NCBI GenBank assembly: GCA_017937405.1
Contig: JAGBDS010000066.1
Span: forward strand, 1-34,582
Reading direction: 5' to 3'
From: Oscillibacter sp.
Lineage (GTDB): Bacteria > Bacillota > Clostridia > Oscillospirales > Oscillospiraceae
Length of the DNA: 34,582 bases
A program made the position numbers and the translations under genes. The notes under the pieces were generated by a model, which saw nothing but the letters and a program-made list of their open reading frames with translations, was not told the DNA's origin and ran no database searches. Shown here one piece after another: positions 23,073 through 33,500 of the stretch; within the stretch, counting starts at the first letter, position 1; every line of letters starts with the position of its first letter.

Positions 23073-26000
23073 TCACTGAAATTCGATGTAAACATGATGC
23101 TCACCGCTGATGCCGATGGCAAAGGGCGTATCCGGCAGCTGGTCCAGTCCTGTCTCGTGGACGCCGTTCCGGTCCACATACCGGGCCACGGCGATCATCC
23201 GCCCCACATGGCCCTGGAACCGCAGGGACTGGAGCAGCATCTTCAGCTGCCCCTCCGTGGGCAGGGTGCCGATCTCCCAGCCGCTGTGTCCAGAACGGGC
23301 CAGTGGGTCCAGGAAGTCCCCGATGCTGTCCAGGATCAGGTTCCGCACGTCAAAGGCACGGGCGGCATCGTCCACCTTCACCCAGACGGAAACGGAGATC
23401 TCCACATACACCGGCTCCGACAGCACCAGACACTCCGGCGTCACTGTGGCATCGCACCGGGACAGAAGCTGCCGCCGCAGAGGCTCCCGGATGTTGTTGA
23501 AGGAATAGGCGCCCTCACTATAATCCCGGGTCATAACGGCGATGGTGATAAGGGATGGGTCGGGCTTTCCGTCAATATCGCAGCCCGTCACGCACTTTAC
23601 CTTCTCCACCATTCCAGAGAAGGCCCGCACCGCCCGCACGAAGTCCAGCTCGCTGATGAGCCGTCCCCTACCGCTGAGCAGGTCCGCTCCCCGGCGTCGG
23701 GCGCTTTCCAGGTCCTCCAAATCGCTGCCCGCGTAGGTGGCCACCGGGTTATAGACGGACTGAGCATACATGACATTGCCGAAGAAGCGGTCGATGGTCC
23801 CGGCAGGCACGTTGCCCCGGACGCCGTCGCAGCTCACCGCCTGCACCAGGATAGCAGCCTCCTGCCGCGCCTGGGGGATACGGACGTGGACACCGTCGCC
23901 GAACACCAGCTCGTTCCGCACCCGGTCGATCATATAGTGCCGGTCCCCTGGCTTGGAGCGGTCAAAGGTGTCCACCTCCGTCCAGCGGACATAGAATGCG
24001 GTGATCTCGCCCAGGAAGTCATATTCCACCCGGACGTTCTGAGGCTGCTCCTCCAGCATCTGCCGCATCTGGCGGCGGGAGAGCTGACCCAATTCGCTGA
24101 CGAATACGTCAGCGTAAAGAATGTTCTTGGCCGCCAGGGGGAAAGTCATATTGGCGACAGCCGTCTCCACATAGAAGGTCTCCTCATCCTGGGTCTGCTG
24201 GTTGCGGATGTCCACAGCGTTGAGCCGGATGGACCGCACCAGGGCGTGATAGCCCCGGACAGCGTTTTCGCTGCCCCGCAGACGCAGCCACCAGCGCCGG
24301 ACGCCCTCCACCTCCAGAGGTGCGAAGTCCGCCGGGGGCATGAACAGCACCGTCCCGGCACCGGAAAAGTCTCCGGTCCCGTCGATGACCTTCATCTGCT
24401 TGAAGCCGGTGCGGGTGGAATACTCATAGCACACCGGCTCCATGTGGAAGTGGACATTCTCCTCCACGTCGAACAGCATGGACACCGGGGCGCCCTCCAG
24501 GGGGCGGTCGAAACCCAGGTACAGCGACGCTGCCGGATAAGGCAGCGGAGAGAATACCGTCACCGGACCGCCGTCCAGCAGAGCCTTGCTCTGGTCCTCT
24601 GTCCGGGTGCCGCAAACCGTCCGCAGCCGCTGGGGCTGCTTCCACTGGCCGGTATAGACATAGGACAGCCGCACATCCCGCAGCAGTGGCATGGTGTGTT
24701 CGCAGGGCAGCAGGTAGCAGTTGTCAGCCTGGATGACCCGCAGCCGCAGACTTCTGCCCGTGTAACCGTTTACCGGCACCGGGACCCAGTCCGCCGGGCA
24801 TTGGAAAGTGATCCGCACCTCGCCGCCGTGGGTGCCGTCCATGACAGTGGCCCATTCGCTGTCGCAGGGCAGGCGGCGCCACGCCCGGCCATTGAAATAC
24901 TCCATGGCGATGCGCTCCGGCGCGGTGGACGCCGTGTCAAACTGCACCGCCCTGGGCTTGCGCTTGATGATCTTCAATTCCTCAGACTCCTGCTGCGCCG
25001 TCAGCCGCAGCAGCTTCTTTCGACTCTCCAGCCGGAATGTCAGCGTCACAGAGGCACCCTGCTGGGCAAACACCTGGTCGTCACAGAGATAGCACTCGTC
25101 GAACAGGGAAACCGTATCGCCAAAGGGCATACACGCATCCGCTTCCAGTTCCTCCCCGTTGTGGAGGATCAACTCCGGCGCCGCCGGCTCTCCGGTGGAA
25201 GCAACCCGGATGTCCGCCACTGTCACAGCGGAGGAAACTGCCCCCAGGGCCTCCAGACAGATGAGGTGGTATTCCGTTCCATCCAGCGTCAGAGGCTCCG
25301 AAGCGCTCTCCCGCCGCAGCAGCACAGTGCCATCCCGCTCCTCCACACTGGCAAAGGGCCGCAGCGCTTCGCCGTCGTAATAGCTCCAGCGCCAGCGGGC
25401 AGAGTCTGTTAATTCAGACGCCAAAGAGGTTCCCTCCGGCGTGGTTGGGAAAATCTGGATAGGTACACTGCTGTCTCCGCCGAACATACTGCGGTGGTAC
25501 AGCAGCAGGGCGTTCTTCTCGATGCCCGGCTCCTCGTAGTCGAACAGGTGGAAAGGCGCCGGGCTCTCCGGTGCCATCTCCGGCACCGCGCCCACTTCTG
25601 TCAGTTCCTGGGTCTCCGGTACCAGCTGCTCCGGCTTCGGACCACCCAGCAGGGGCTGTATCCGCCCCTGGGTCCCGGAAAGGGACAGGACATCTGTGAC
25701 CCGGGCATTGGTGAGGTACACATCGCCTGTGGTCTCAAACAAAACCGGCGAGCCGTCGGCCCCGTCCGCCATCAACTGGGAACCACGGGGCAGCGCCACA
25801 CCGGGCACCGTCCCCCGCAGCAATTCCACCACGGCCACGCCGGAGGCGGGATAGGCGGGCTTGAGGGTCAGGCCCAGCAGGTTCACGAATTCCGTGTGGT
25901 ATTTCTCCGGCAGCTGGTTCAGCCGCCGGATGTTGTCAGCCATCTGTCCGGTGTAAATGAGCGCCAGGGTGGAACCAATATCCGGGTCCCGGCGGTCAAA

Positions 26001-26096
26001 CCGCCATTCCGGCGTATAGGACGATGCCAGTTCCTCCACCCGGGCGCAGAGGTCCGCCTGGGTCCGGGGGTCCAGCGTCAGTTCGTCGTGGTTCAT
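23073..26096 (-). CDS. Large baseplate J-like wedge protein, first copy
   Basis: A 1,007-residue baseplate protein of the gpJ/Afp11 class. Landmarks: YTPEWRFDRRDPDIGSTLAL near residue 30, an extended insert (about 120-650) that makes it far larger than P2 gpJ, and a J-type core towards the C-terminus with FGDGVHVRIPQARQEAAILV, GGDVRGN-like CDGVRGNVPAGTIDRF and RRGADLLSGRGRLISELDFV. It builds the wedge with the second copy and the gp25 homologue. Its ATG overlaps the gp25 stop by 4 nt (ATGA), so the two are translationally coupled. Confidence 0.9.
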   Translation of the reverse strand: MNHDELTLDPRTQADLCARVEELASSYTPEWRFDRRDPDIGSTLALIYTGQMADNIRRLNQLPEKYHTEFVNLLGLTLKPAYPASGVAVVELLRGTVPGVALPRGSQLMADGADGSPVLFETTGDVYLTNARVTDVLSLSGTQGRIQPLLGGPKPEQLVPETQELTEVGAVPEMAPESPAPFHLFDYEEPGIEKNALLLYHRSMFGGDSSVPIQIFPTTPEGTSLASELTDSARWRWSYYDGEALRPFASVEERDGTVLLRRESASEPLTLDGTEYHLICLEALGAVSSAVTVADIRVASTGEPAAPELILHNGEELEADACMPFGDTVSLFDECYLCDDQVFAQQGASVTLTFRLESRKKLLRLTAQQESEELKIIKRKPRAVQFDTASTAPERIAMEYFNGRAWRRLPCDSEWATVMDGTHGGEVRITFQCPADWVPVPVNGYTGRSLRLRVIQADNCYLLPCEHTMPLLRDVRLSYVYTGQWKQPQRLRTVCGTRTEDQSKALLDGGPVTVFSPLPYPAASLYLGFDRPLEGAPVSMLFDVEENVHFHMEPVCYEYSTRTGFKQMKVIDGTGDFSGAGTVLFMPPADFAPLEVEGVRRWWLRLRGSENAVRGYHALVRSIRLNAVDIRNQQTQDEETFYVETAVANMTFPLAAKNILYADVFVSELGQLSRRQMRQMLEEQPQNVRVEYDFLGEITAFYVRWTEVDTFDRSKPGDRHYMIDRVRNELVFGDGVHVRIPQARQEAAILVQAVSCDGVRGNVPAGTIDRFFGNVMYAQSVYNPVATYAGSDLEDLESARRRGADLLSGRGRLISELDFVRAVRAFSGMVEKVKCVTGCDIDGKPDPSLITIAVMTRDYSEGAYSFNNIREPLRRQLLSRCDATVTPECLVLSEPVYVEISVSVWVKVDDAARAFDVRNLILDSIGDFLDPLARSGHSGWEIGTLPTEGQLKMLLQSLRFQGHVGRMIAVARYVDRNGVHETGLDQLPDTPFAIGISGEHHVYIEFQ

Positions 26097-26506
26097 AAGG
26101 TCGGCTCCTCTCGCGCGGCGTTCAGGTAGAAGGGAAACACCAAGTTATCCCGGCTGTTGGTAGCTGCCACGGTGTACTGGATGGACACCAGCAGGCAGCC
26201 GTTTTTCGTCTCCGGGTCAATTTCCACGTCCACGTCGCTGATGCGGGGCTCCTGGGTCAGCAGCAGGTCCCGCAGGTCGTCGGACAGCATCCGCAGCATG
26301 GTGGGAGAAGTATCCATAAAGGCATAGCTGGCCATCTGGCTGCCGAAGTTCGGCTCCAGCCACCGCTCTCCCCGGCTGGTCATCAGAATGAGATACACCG
26401 ACTCCCGGACGCTCTGCTCCCTTGCGGAGACCGCGAAGCGCCCCGTGCCGGGGTCGATCTGCGGCGGGAATTTCATACCCGCGCCTAAAAACGCCCTGTC
26501 GTTCAT
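26093..26506 (-). CDS. gp25/GPW-like baseplate wedge protein
   Basis: A 137-residue T4 gp25-family protein. These lie at the inner baseplate and start sheath polymerisation. Diagnostic pieces are VRESVYLILMTSRGERWLEP followed by NFGSQ (about 33-56), and the EPR motif in LLTQEPRISDVDVEI (about 83-97), which contacts the wedge. Size is normal. ATG 26506 has GGAGG about 6 nt upstream. It is 17 nt after the spike gene and overlaps the large J-like gene. Confidence 0.93.
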   Translation of the reverse strand: MNDRAFLGAGMKFPPQIDPGTGRFAVSAREQSVRESVYLILMTSRGERWLEPNFGSQMASYAFMDTSPTMLRMLSDDLRDLLLTQEPRISDVDVEIDPETKNGCLLVSIQYTVAATNSRDNLVFPFYLNAAREEPTL

Positions 26507-26523
26507 CCTGTACCTCCTTCCTG

Positions 26524-27384
26524 TTATCCCACGGATACCGTGGAGCCGGACACCGTGGCGGTGCCGGAGCTCTCCATCTTCAGTGCGGAGCTGGCGTTGG
26601 CCGCCACCTGGGGGGCTTCCATCTTCACGGCGCTGTCGCTCTTGGTGGTAACGCCGTTGGCGCCCTCCAGCTGGATGGAATCCGCCTTGACAGACACGGC
26701 GCCGGATTCGCCGTTCAGCGTCACGGTGATCTTATCGCCTACTTTGATGTCGATCTTGCTCTTGATCTGCACCGTCAGAGTGCCGGAGCCCTCCTTGGTG
26801 TACATCTCGATAAAGTCCTCCTTGGCCTTGTCGCCAATGCGGATCTTCTCGTTTTCGTTATCCATCAGGATCTGGAGCTTCTTCCCTGCTGTTTCCAGAG
26901 TCAGTTTATCCTTCAGGCCGTTTTCATCGGTACTGTTGTCCTCGAAAATAATGGAGGTCCCATGGCGGGTGACGATGCGCTTGAACTGGTTGTCCTTGTC
27001 CACGGAATCCTTCAAAAACTTGTCCGCCGTCTTGGGGATGCAGCCGATCACATAGGGCTTTTCAATATTGCCGCCCTCAAAGGCCAGCAGCACCTGGTCC
27101 CCCACCTCTGGCAGGAAGTAGTGGCCCCACTTGCTGCCGCTGGAGGGCATAGCCACCCGGGCCCACTTCAATTCGTTGGCATTGACATCCCGGGTAGGGA
27201 TGGTCACGCAGACCCGGCCGTCCATGGCATCGGCTCCGGAGTTAGCTCCGCCGGAGGTCGTGCTGTGGGGGTCGAAATTCTTGGCGACGATGCCCACCAT
27301 CACGCCCCAAATGCGGTTATCCCCGGTCTCAGTCTTGGTGACCTGCCGCTCGGTGATCTCGTCAATAATATCATAAAGCCCCAT
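26524..27384 (-). CDS. gpV/gp5-like spike protein with OB-fold
   Basis: A 286-residue central spike protein. Residues about 20-120 form the gp5 OB-fold, with GVMVGIVAKNFD, RVCVTIP, WARVAMPSSG and GHYFLPEVGDQVLLAFEGG then PYVIG. The second half (about 140-286) is made of short alternating hydrophobic repeats (IKSKIDIKVGDKITVTLNG, VSVKADSIQLEG) consistent with a trimeric beta-helix needle that ends in VSVG. No lysozyme domain and no PAAR domain is present. In Afp/PVC the hub and spike are one VgrG-like protein; here they are separate genes, as in P2 (gpD and gpV). ATG 27384 has AGGAGG 4 nt upstream. Confidence 0.9.
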   Translation of the reverse strand: MGLYDIIDEITERQVTKTETGDNRIWGVMVGIVAKNFDPHSTTSGGANSGADAMDGRVCVTIPTRDVNANELKWARVAMPSSGSKWGHYFLPEVGDQVLLAFEGGNIEKPYVIGCIPKTADKFLKDSVDKDNQFKRIVTRHGTSIIFEDNSTDENGLKDKLTLETAGKKLQILMDNENEKIRIGDKAKEDFIEMYTKEGSGTLTVQIKSKIDIKVGDKITVTLNGESGAVSVKADSIQLEGANGVTTKSDSAVKMEAPQVAANASSALKMESSGTATVSGSTVSVG

Positions 27385-27393
27385 GGCTCCTCC

Positions 27394-28866
27394 TTACTCC
27401 TCCTGGTCAAATCCGCCTGCCATGCCCACTACGCCTGCCACAAGGGGCGCAGCAGTGGCCGCAGCCACGCCCGCCATGGCGGCGATACCGGCCGCACTGG
27501 CAGCGGTACTGGCGGCTCCCGCCGCTGCGCTACCAACCGCACTGGCAGCTCCCACCGCGGTGCCAACCGCGCCGGCCGCATCTCCGGCAGCGCTTCCCGC
27601 GGCACCGGCAGCTCCGGCGGCGCTTCCCGCTGCGCTCGCCGCGCCGGCGGCAGGACTGGTCTTGATCTGGGCGGCACAGCCCTCAATGTGGGTGCGGTAG
27701 CCGCCGTCACTGGTGAAATCATGGGTGACGGCGGTGAGGTAAAACTGATTGTCCACCGGCACGCCCATGCCCGTCACCTCGATAAACCGTCCCGGCACCA
27801 GGTCCGGGATGCCCACGCAGTCCGCCTCCAGGGAGCCCAGGCGATAACTCATCTGCTCCATCAAAGAAGCCACCCGGGCCTCCGCCTCCTCCTTGGAGGT
27901 GATGGAGGCGTCCAGGTACACCTTGGTGCCCTTGCCCACCAGCTGTTTCGCCTTGCTGGCGGTAGAAATGGTGTTGTTGAAAGAGCTCTTGGCTGCGATG
28001 ACCTCGCCCTTTCCGGGGTCCATGGCCCGGGCCTCGATTTTCCCCACAACGCCGGTGATGCTGTATTGAATATGAAACCCCCGGAGGCCGGTACGGGTGC
28101 CCATTTTGATGAGCAGCGAGGTGTCGCTCTTGGCCGGGCGGAACAGCACCTTGCCCCGGTCCACAAAAAACTCGTAGTTGTAGCGTTTGGCCGCCCGCAC
28201 CACAAATTCATAGTCGCTCTCACTGACCATCTCCATGGTGATGGGGCTGGACTTGGACGAGCCGCCGGCTGGTGCACCGCCGGGAACGCCTCCGGCGTCC
28301 GGCGTATTGGTGATCTCCGAGGACGTGATGCCGCCCATCTGCTGGAGCCGCCCCTCACCGGTCCGGTCCAGCACCTCCTTCACCGCCGCGCTGTACGTTG
28401 TGGCTTTCAGGGAAGCAGCGTAGGAGCCGCCCATCATCAGTCCCTTGATGTCCATGGCGTTGATCTCGATGTAGGGCAGTCCGCCCGGCTCAAAGCCGAA
28501 AGCCACGCCGGAGACAAAGCCCACGAACACCGTCTCCAGCTGGTCCAGATATCCCAGCTGCACGGTGACGGAGTTGCCCATCAACACCTGCTTCTTCACT
28601 TTTTCATAAAAGAACTTACCGGTGGCGGGGTCGTAGGAATCGAAAAGCCGGAAGGAAGCCACGGAAGCCTCATAACCGGAGGTCACTTCCACATGGATGT
28701 CATTGACGGCCATGCCCGCACTCACGCTGTCAAACGGCGTGTCTCCCAGCAGTACCCGGGCCCTGGGATGGGCAAAATCCGCATATTTGTCCTGTAAGTC
28801 CTTATAGGTATACTGGCAAGCTCCGGGAACGCCGCCGGGGATCGTCCCCGCTCCGGGAAGCGGCAT
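27394..28866 (-). CDS. gpD-like (gp27-type) hub protein with Ala/Gly-rich tail
   Basis: A 490-residue hub protein of the phage late control D family. It links the inner tube to the spike. Recognisable parts are VTSGYEASVASFRLFD (about 55-70), GNSVTVQLGYLDQLETVFVGFV (about 92-113), the ATTYSAAVKEVLD segment (about 155), and the closing RFIEVTGMGVPVDNQFYL and HDFTSDGGYRTHIEGC. From about 403 to the end there is an 88-residue Ala/Gly/Ser/Val-rich tail (AAGAAGSAAGDAAGAVG and similar) ending in FDQEE, which is not part of the usual fold. ATG 28866 has GGAGGG upstream. The gene lies 9 nt before the spike gene. Confidence 0.9.
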   Translation of the reverse strand: MPLPGAGTIPGGVPGACQYTYKDLQDKYADFAHPRARVLLGDTPFDSVSAGMAVNDIHVEVTSGYEASVASFRLFDSYDPATGKFFYEKVKKQVLMGNSVTVQLGYLDQLETVFVGFVSGVAFGFEPGGLPYIEINAMDIKGLMMGGSYAASLKATTYSAAVKEVLDRTGEGRLQQMGGITSSEITNTPDAGGVPGGAPAGGSSKSSPITMEMVSESDYEFVVRAAKRYNYEFFVDRGKVLFRPAKSDTSLLIKMGTRTGLRGFHIQYSITGVVGKIEARAMDPGKGEVIAAKSSFNNTISTASKAKQLVGKGTKVYLDASITSKEEAEARVASLMEQMSYRLGSLEADCVGIPDLVPGRFIEVTGMGVPVDNQFYLTAVTHDFTSDGGYRTHIEGCAAQIKTSPAAGAASAAGSAAGAAGAAGSAAGDAAGAVGTAVGAASAVGSAAAGAASTAASAAGIAAMAGVAAATAAPLVAGVVGMAGGFDQEE

Positions 28867-28906
28867 ACACGCTCCCTCCCTTCCGTTTCAAAGATGTTTC
28901 GGTGCG

Positions 28907-29680
28907 TCAGAACGCACCCAGGTTCAGCAGGTTCCCCAGCTTCTGCCCCATGTCCTTTCCGCCGGCCTCGCCATTGCCGCTGAAGGTGGTATCCAGCACC
29001 TTGTTCCAGTATTGGATATCCGCGTCAGACTCCACCTGCTGGGCGATGTTCATCCGGACCTTGCTGCGGACCGGCTTTCCCGAGACGGAAAACATGGTGT
29101 ATTCCGCCTGGACCTCGATGAGCTGCCCGGTAAAAGCCATGTCCGCCCACCGGAAGGTCACCACCCGGGTGCTGGGCCGCATGAGGGCGGCGATCAGGCC
29201 GTCCGTCTGGGGCTGGACGGTATAGCCGCCGCCCTTGGCGGTTTGGATACCGCCTGCCACGGAGGATACGATCCCTCCGGTGGACAGGCTGAACTTTTCC
29301 GCCATAAAGGCGTCCTTGGGGTTCATAGCGTCGAAAATCAGCTCCACGGACAGCACCACCATGGGTGGCCGGGGACTCTGGTTCGGGATACCGCTGTCAA
29401 TATTTTGCTGGAGATACGTAAAAGGAATGGCCTCCGCGTTGGCCTGGATAGACAAGGAGGTGGGATTGTACTGCACCTTCATCACGCTGGTGTTCATTCC
29501 CGCCCCCTGCATGGCAGCACTGGTGGCGGTCATCCCCGCCGCGGCGCCCAGCAGGGCGTTTTCCGTTGCCACCGCCACCTGGGAAGAATCTATCTGGGAG
29601 GCATCCGACTTATGAATGATCAAAAGCGCTTTCTGCACGCTGCCCAGGGCCGAATTGGCCAGGGTATTGATCAGCGCCAT
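28907..29680 (-). CDS. CIS tube/Afp7-like baseplate protein, second copy
   Basis: A 257-residue protein of the CIS tube N-terminal domain family (as in Afp7/Pvc7), which adapts the inner tube to the hub. Signature: KVQYNPTSLSIQAN (about 68-81), then LSVELIFDAMNPKDAFM, and FRWADMAFTGQLIEVQAEYT with MFSVSGKPVRSKV. The LysM domain that ends Afp7 is missing; instead the protein ends in LGNLLNLGAF. The paralogue next door (29700-30500) ends in GNLLNLSL. ATG 29680 has GGGGGG about 9 nt upstream. A 19-nt gap separates the two copies. Confidence 0.85.
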   Translation of the reverse strand: MALINTLANSALGSVQKALLIIHKSDASQIDSSQVAVATENALLGAAAGMTATSAAMQGAGMNTSVMKVQYNPTSLSIQANAEAIPFTYLQQNIDSGIPNQSPRPPMVVLSVELIFDAMNPKDAFMAEKFSLSTGGIVSSVAGGIQTAKGGGYTVQPQTDGLIAALMRPSTRVVTFRWADMAFTGQLIEVQAEYTMFSVSGKPVRSKVRMNIAQQVESDADIQYWNKVLDTTFSGNGEAGGKDMGQKLGNLLNLGAF

Positions 29681-29699
29681 CGCTTCTTCCCCCCTTTCA

Positions 29700-30500
29700 T
29701 CACAGGCTCAGATTCAGCAGATTGCCCATGTTCTGCTCCGTCTTCACCAGATTGCTGGTGTCGCCGCCGAAGGCCTTCTCAAAGCTGCTGTACCAGCCTT
29801 TGAGCATATTCGGGTCCATCTCATGCTGGATCCGCAGCAGCACCTGGGCCCGGATAGGCCGCCCCGACGGCGAAAACATGGTATAGTTCGCCCGGACCGT
29901 GTTCAGCTGGCCGATAAAGGTGAAATCCGCCCACCGAAAACTGATGAGCCGGGTATAGGGATTCCGCAGAGCCGCTACCAGCGCCTCCACCTGTCCCTGG
30001 ACGCTGTAGACCTTTCCCTTCCCCGCAGCCTCCATGCCCATCTTTGCCAGGTTGGCGATGCCCTGGGCCGTAAGGCCGGCGGTGAATTTGTCCCACATGA
30101 ACGCGTCGTAGGTCTGCATATCGTCAAAATACAGCATCACCGTCAGCGCCAGCTTGGCGTCCTCCACCGCCATGGTCCTGCTCCGGCCGGTGGTGCCGTC
30201 TTGCTCGCTCTTGGGAACGGCGGAGGCGTTCAGCGTCAGCTCGGAGGGGTTGAACTGCACCCGCAGAGCACGGTCCTGGCTACCGGGATAGGTGGGCGGC
30301 GAACCGGTCTCCAGCGCCGCGGCGGTGGCCCGGATCCGGGACTGGTTGAGGGAGCTGAGGGTCTCCGCCGCACTGAGTCCCCCGGTGACGCCGGCGCTCA
30401 TCTGCGCGGCTTTTTGCCGGTAATCATGGATGACCAGCAACGCTGTCTCCACATTACCCGTCAGCGAGGCCAATGCCTGCTGACCAATGCCCATTGCCAT
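29700..30500 (-). CDS. CIS tube/Afp7-like baseplate protein, first copy
   Basis: A 266-residue paralogue of the next gene product, with the same blocks: RVQFNPSELTLNAS, LALTVMLYFDDMQTYDAFM, LRNPYTRLISFRWADFTFIG and YTMFSPSGRPIRAQV, again without LysM and ending in GNLLNLSL. An Ala/Ser-rich N-terminal helix region precedes the core. ATG 30500 is chosen because GGAGG lies 8 nt upstream; the GTG at 30509 would fall inside that site. Two diverged copies suggest two consecutive rings in the tube-to-hub transition. Confidence 0.85.
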   Translation of the reverse strand: MAMGIGQQALASLTGNVETALLVIHDYRQKAAQMSAGVTGGLSAAETLSSLNQSRIRATAAALETGSPPTYPGSQDRALRVQFNPSELTLNASAVPKSEQDGTTGRSRTMAVEDAKLALTVMLYFDDMQTYDAFMWDKFTAGLTAQGIANLAKMGMEAAGKGKVYSVQGQVEALVAALRNPYTRLISFRWADFTFIGQLNTVRANYTMFSPSGRPIRAQVLLRIQHEMDPNMLKGWYSSFEKAFGGDTSNLVKTEQNMGNLLNLSL

Positions 30501-30530
30501 GTCCGTCACCTCCGTTTAAGTCATTTTACT

Positions 30531-33500
30531 TTACAGTCTGCCCCGGCGGCTTCGCTCCGCCTGAAGCCGCTTTTCCATCTGACGGTACACCTGGTCGGAG
30601 ATGGTACGCATCTGCCGTGCCAGGGTCCGGTTCACCAGTTCGGTGATATCCTCCGTAGTCTGGGCCACCACCTTGCGTTCCATCTGGTTCACATCCACCT
30701 GATGGCTCTGGCGGCGGGTCACTTCCTCATGGGTATCCGTATGGACGGTGCTGCGGGTTCGCTGCTCCTCCAACTGTTCCAGCAGCTCCTCCGTCACATC
30801 GGAGGCCGCCTGCTTGTGGACGATCTTCACCGCCGGCGGCGGCGTCACGTTTTCTTCCACAACGCTCCGCGGCTTGACCGGCAGGTTATGGAACCGCTCC
30901 AGCACCGCCTCCGACTGCTCCCGCAGCAACTCCCTCTGCCGTTGGGCTTCCTCGCCCGGATGCTCCAGCTCCAGCGGTGCTTCCTCCCGCGCCGCCTTTT
31001 GCAGCTCGGCGTGGAAAGCGCCTAAATTGGTGGGCTTCAGCAAACCTTTCGCCAAAGCCCCTTCCGGGTCTTTCTGATAGGCCAGAACTGCCTCATACAC
31101 CGCCCGGTCCTCCGGCTTCGCCTGCTGCAGCAAGACTTCTTCCCGGGGCGTCAGTTCCGGATGGGTCATGGCTGCGGGCTCTTCCCGCTGGGCGTAGACC
31201 TCCCGCAGAACACTTTCCGGCTCATTCAGAGCCCGCAGCGCGTCCCGCATGGTGCGCTGGATGTCCGGCCCGGCGGGTATCCGGGTCTCTTTCCGCTGGC
31301 TCTCGGCCTGCACTGCCTGAAGTACGGTCCTGTTGTGCTGGTCGATGCGGGTCATCTCCTCCAGCAGCACCTCCGGCGCCTGCTCCTCCGCCTCTCTGGG
31401 CGTCAGAGGAACCGGCTGGACCGGCGGGACAGGCTGGGGCTCCGTACGCTGCCGCAACTCCAGCCACGGCATGGCTGTCTCCACCCGCTCCCGGACCGGC
31501 GGCAGCGGCTCCGCCGTCTCCCAGCTCTCCCGCACCACCTGCTCCCGCTCCCGGTATTCATGCTCCCGGTGGAGCCTAATGGTTTGGGTGGAGGGCTTGG
31601 GCGGCCAGAGGCGCTGAAGTTCCGGGGCCGCAATCAGTTCTCTGATGGCGGTTTGTTCCTCAACAGTCAGCCGTTCCCTGTTCTCCCAGCGATGGATCAA
31701 GTCCCCTTCCCGGGTCTGATTCCAATGGGTAACATTCCAATTATCTCCCGGCGGCACGGCCATTCCTTCGGGCATTGCTCCGGCAGTCCGCAACAGTTCC
31801 TGAATCGTTCTCTGCTGGCTCTCCCGGCTATGTTCATATGTAAAGTTTTTTTCCTTTTCAGTTTTTTGTATAAAGGACTTCTCAAGGATTCCGGCTTCCT
31901 CCTCACCCGGTTCCTCCCGGCGGAGGGCAGGTATCATCGGAACCGCACCTTGCAGCGGTGCAGCTGGGGCGTTCCCCTGCTGCTGCAGCTGCCGCTGGAT
32001 GACCTCCCGCAGCCGCTCACTGGCAAGCTGTCGCTCCTGCTCCTGGCGAAGCAGCGTTTCGCGGTCAGCAGGCTTTTCTCCTTCGGCAATTCGCCCTTCC
32101 AGGGCTTCTGCCCCCTCCACTGCCACCGGCGGCTGTCCATGGGCATGGATGATCTCCGTGTTTTCCTGGTATTGGACCTGATCCCCCTCCCGGTTTTCGC
32201 TCCGGTAGGTGAAATGCAATGCCTCCGCATCCGGTCCGGTATCCCGTCCGAAGGATCGGGCCCCAGGCTCCGTCAATTCCCGCAGTATCTGCTGCCGGTT
32301 CTCCTGCAGCACAGATTCTGTAAAGTGTTTTTCCGTGTCAGTCTCACGGAGCACTTCACTCCGTTCCAATAAGGTTTCTTCTGTACTGTCCGACTTCGTG
32401 AGATGCGTCAGGAACGTCCTGCCGCCTTCTCTGTGGCTCAGCGGAGGAGCAAGTCTGTCCGCCGCCTTTGGATACATCTGTCGGTAGAGGGTCTGGTACT
32501 CCTTCAGCTCCTGCACATAGTTGTTCCATGCCATATCCGTCCGCACCGACAGGTCAGCGGACGGCTGGGGCTGGCTGTGATAGGTCTCAAACCGGGACAG
32601 GGTGTTTTCCGCCACCTGCCACAGGGCGTTTTTTACCTGGACCCACTGCTCCAGGTGGAAGCTCGGACGGTTCAGGACCTCCACCACCGTGTTATCCACG
32701 GCGGTCATCAGAGCGGCGGCCGCCGCCTGGGAAAGGACCTCTTCCTCGTCTTTGGGCGCTTCCAGCAAATTACCCGTCTCGTAAGCGTTCAAATGGTGCA
32801 GCAGATGCAGATTCGGTTGCTGATAAATCTGCTGCTTGATCTCCGCCAGAGACACCGCATTGCTGAAGCGCAGCTGCTCCGACAGCTTCATTTCCTGATT
32901 GCGAATGGTGTTTGCACCGCCCGTCCAGCTCCGCTGAAAGGCGTGGACCGTCTCGTACAGATTTGTCGTCTCCAGACGGTTCAAAATCTCCATGCACAGC
33001 GTCACCCGGGGGTCCCGGACGGGGGCAGGCGTCTCCTCCTCTTTCGCCGTCGGCAGAGGCAGCGCCGGAGCGGCTTCTCCCGCCGCCTGCCGCTGGAGGA
33101 TGCGCTCCAATTCCTCCCGGTAGAGCTTCGTCATATGAACGGTGCTCTCGTTTTCCACCCGAAGCTGGCGCACCTGCTCCATAAACTGGGCCACGTTGGT
33201 GATGCCCAGCCTGTTCAGCACCGTGGTGATGTACACCTGATCCTGATAGGTGAACTGCTCCGTGCCGTCCAGCAAGATACGGTTCACCACGTTGTTCACC
33301 ACTTCCATGGTGACGCTCCGCACATCCACGGAGTTCTGCTGGTTCACCAGGGTGGTCATGCCGCTCAGGTCCTCCGGCAGCTCCGGCGGAGCGGTCATCA
33401 GGAACAATAGGTCCTTGGCCGCAAAATGGGCGCCCAGCAGGCCGTAATTGCCCCGGATACGCTCACCGAAAGCCTCCGCGTTCCCCGTGAGGTTCTGCGC

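Noticed and set aside
21201-25412. A 1,403-codon open frame on the plus strand opposite the baseplate J genes
   Set aside because: It is the antisense shadow of GC-rich genes: no ribosome binding site, a Leu/His/Gln/Arg-rich composition without domains, and the minus-strand proteins match known baseplate families. The 791-codon frame at 26422-28797 is rejected for the same reason.
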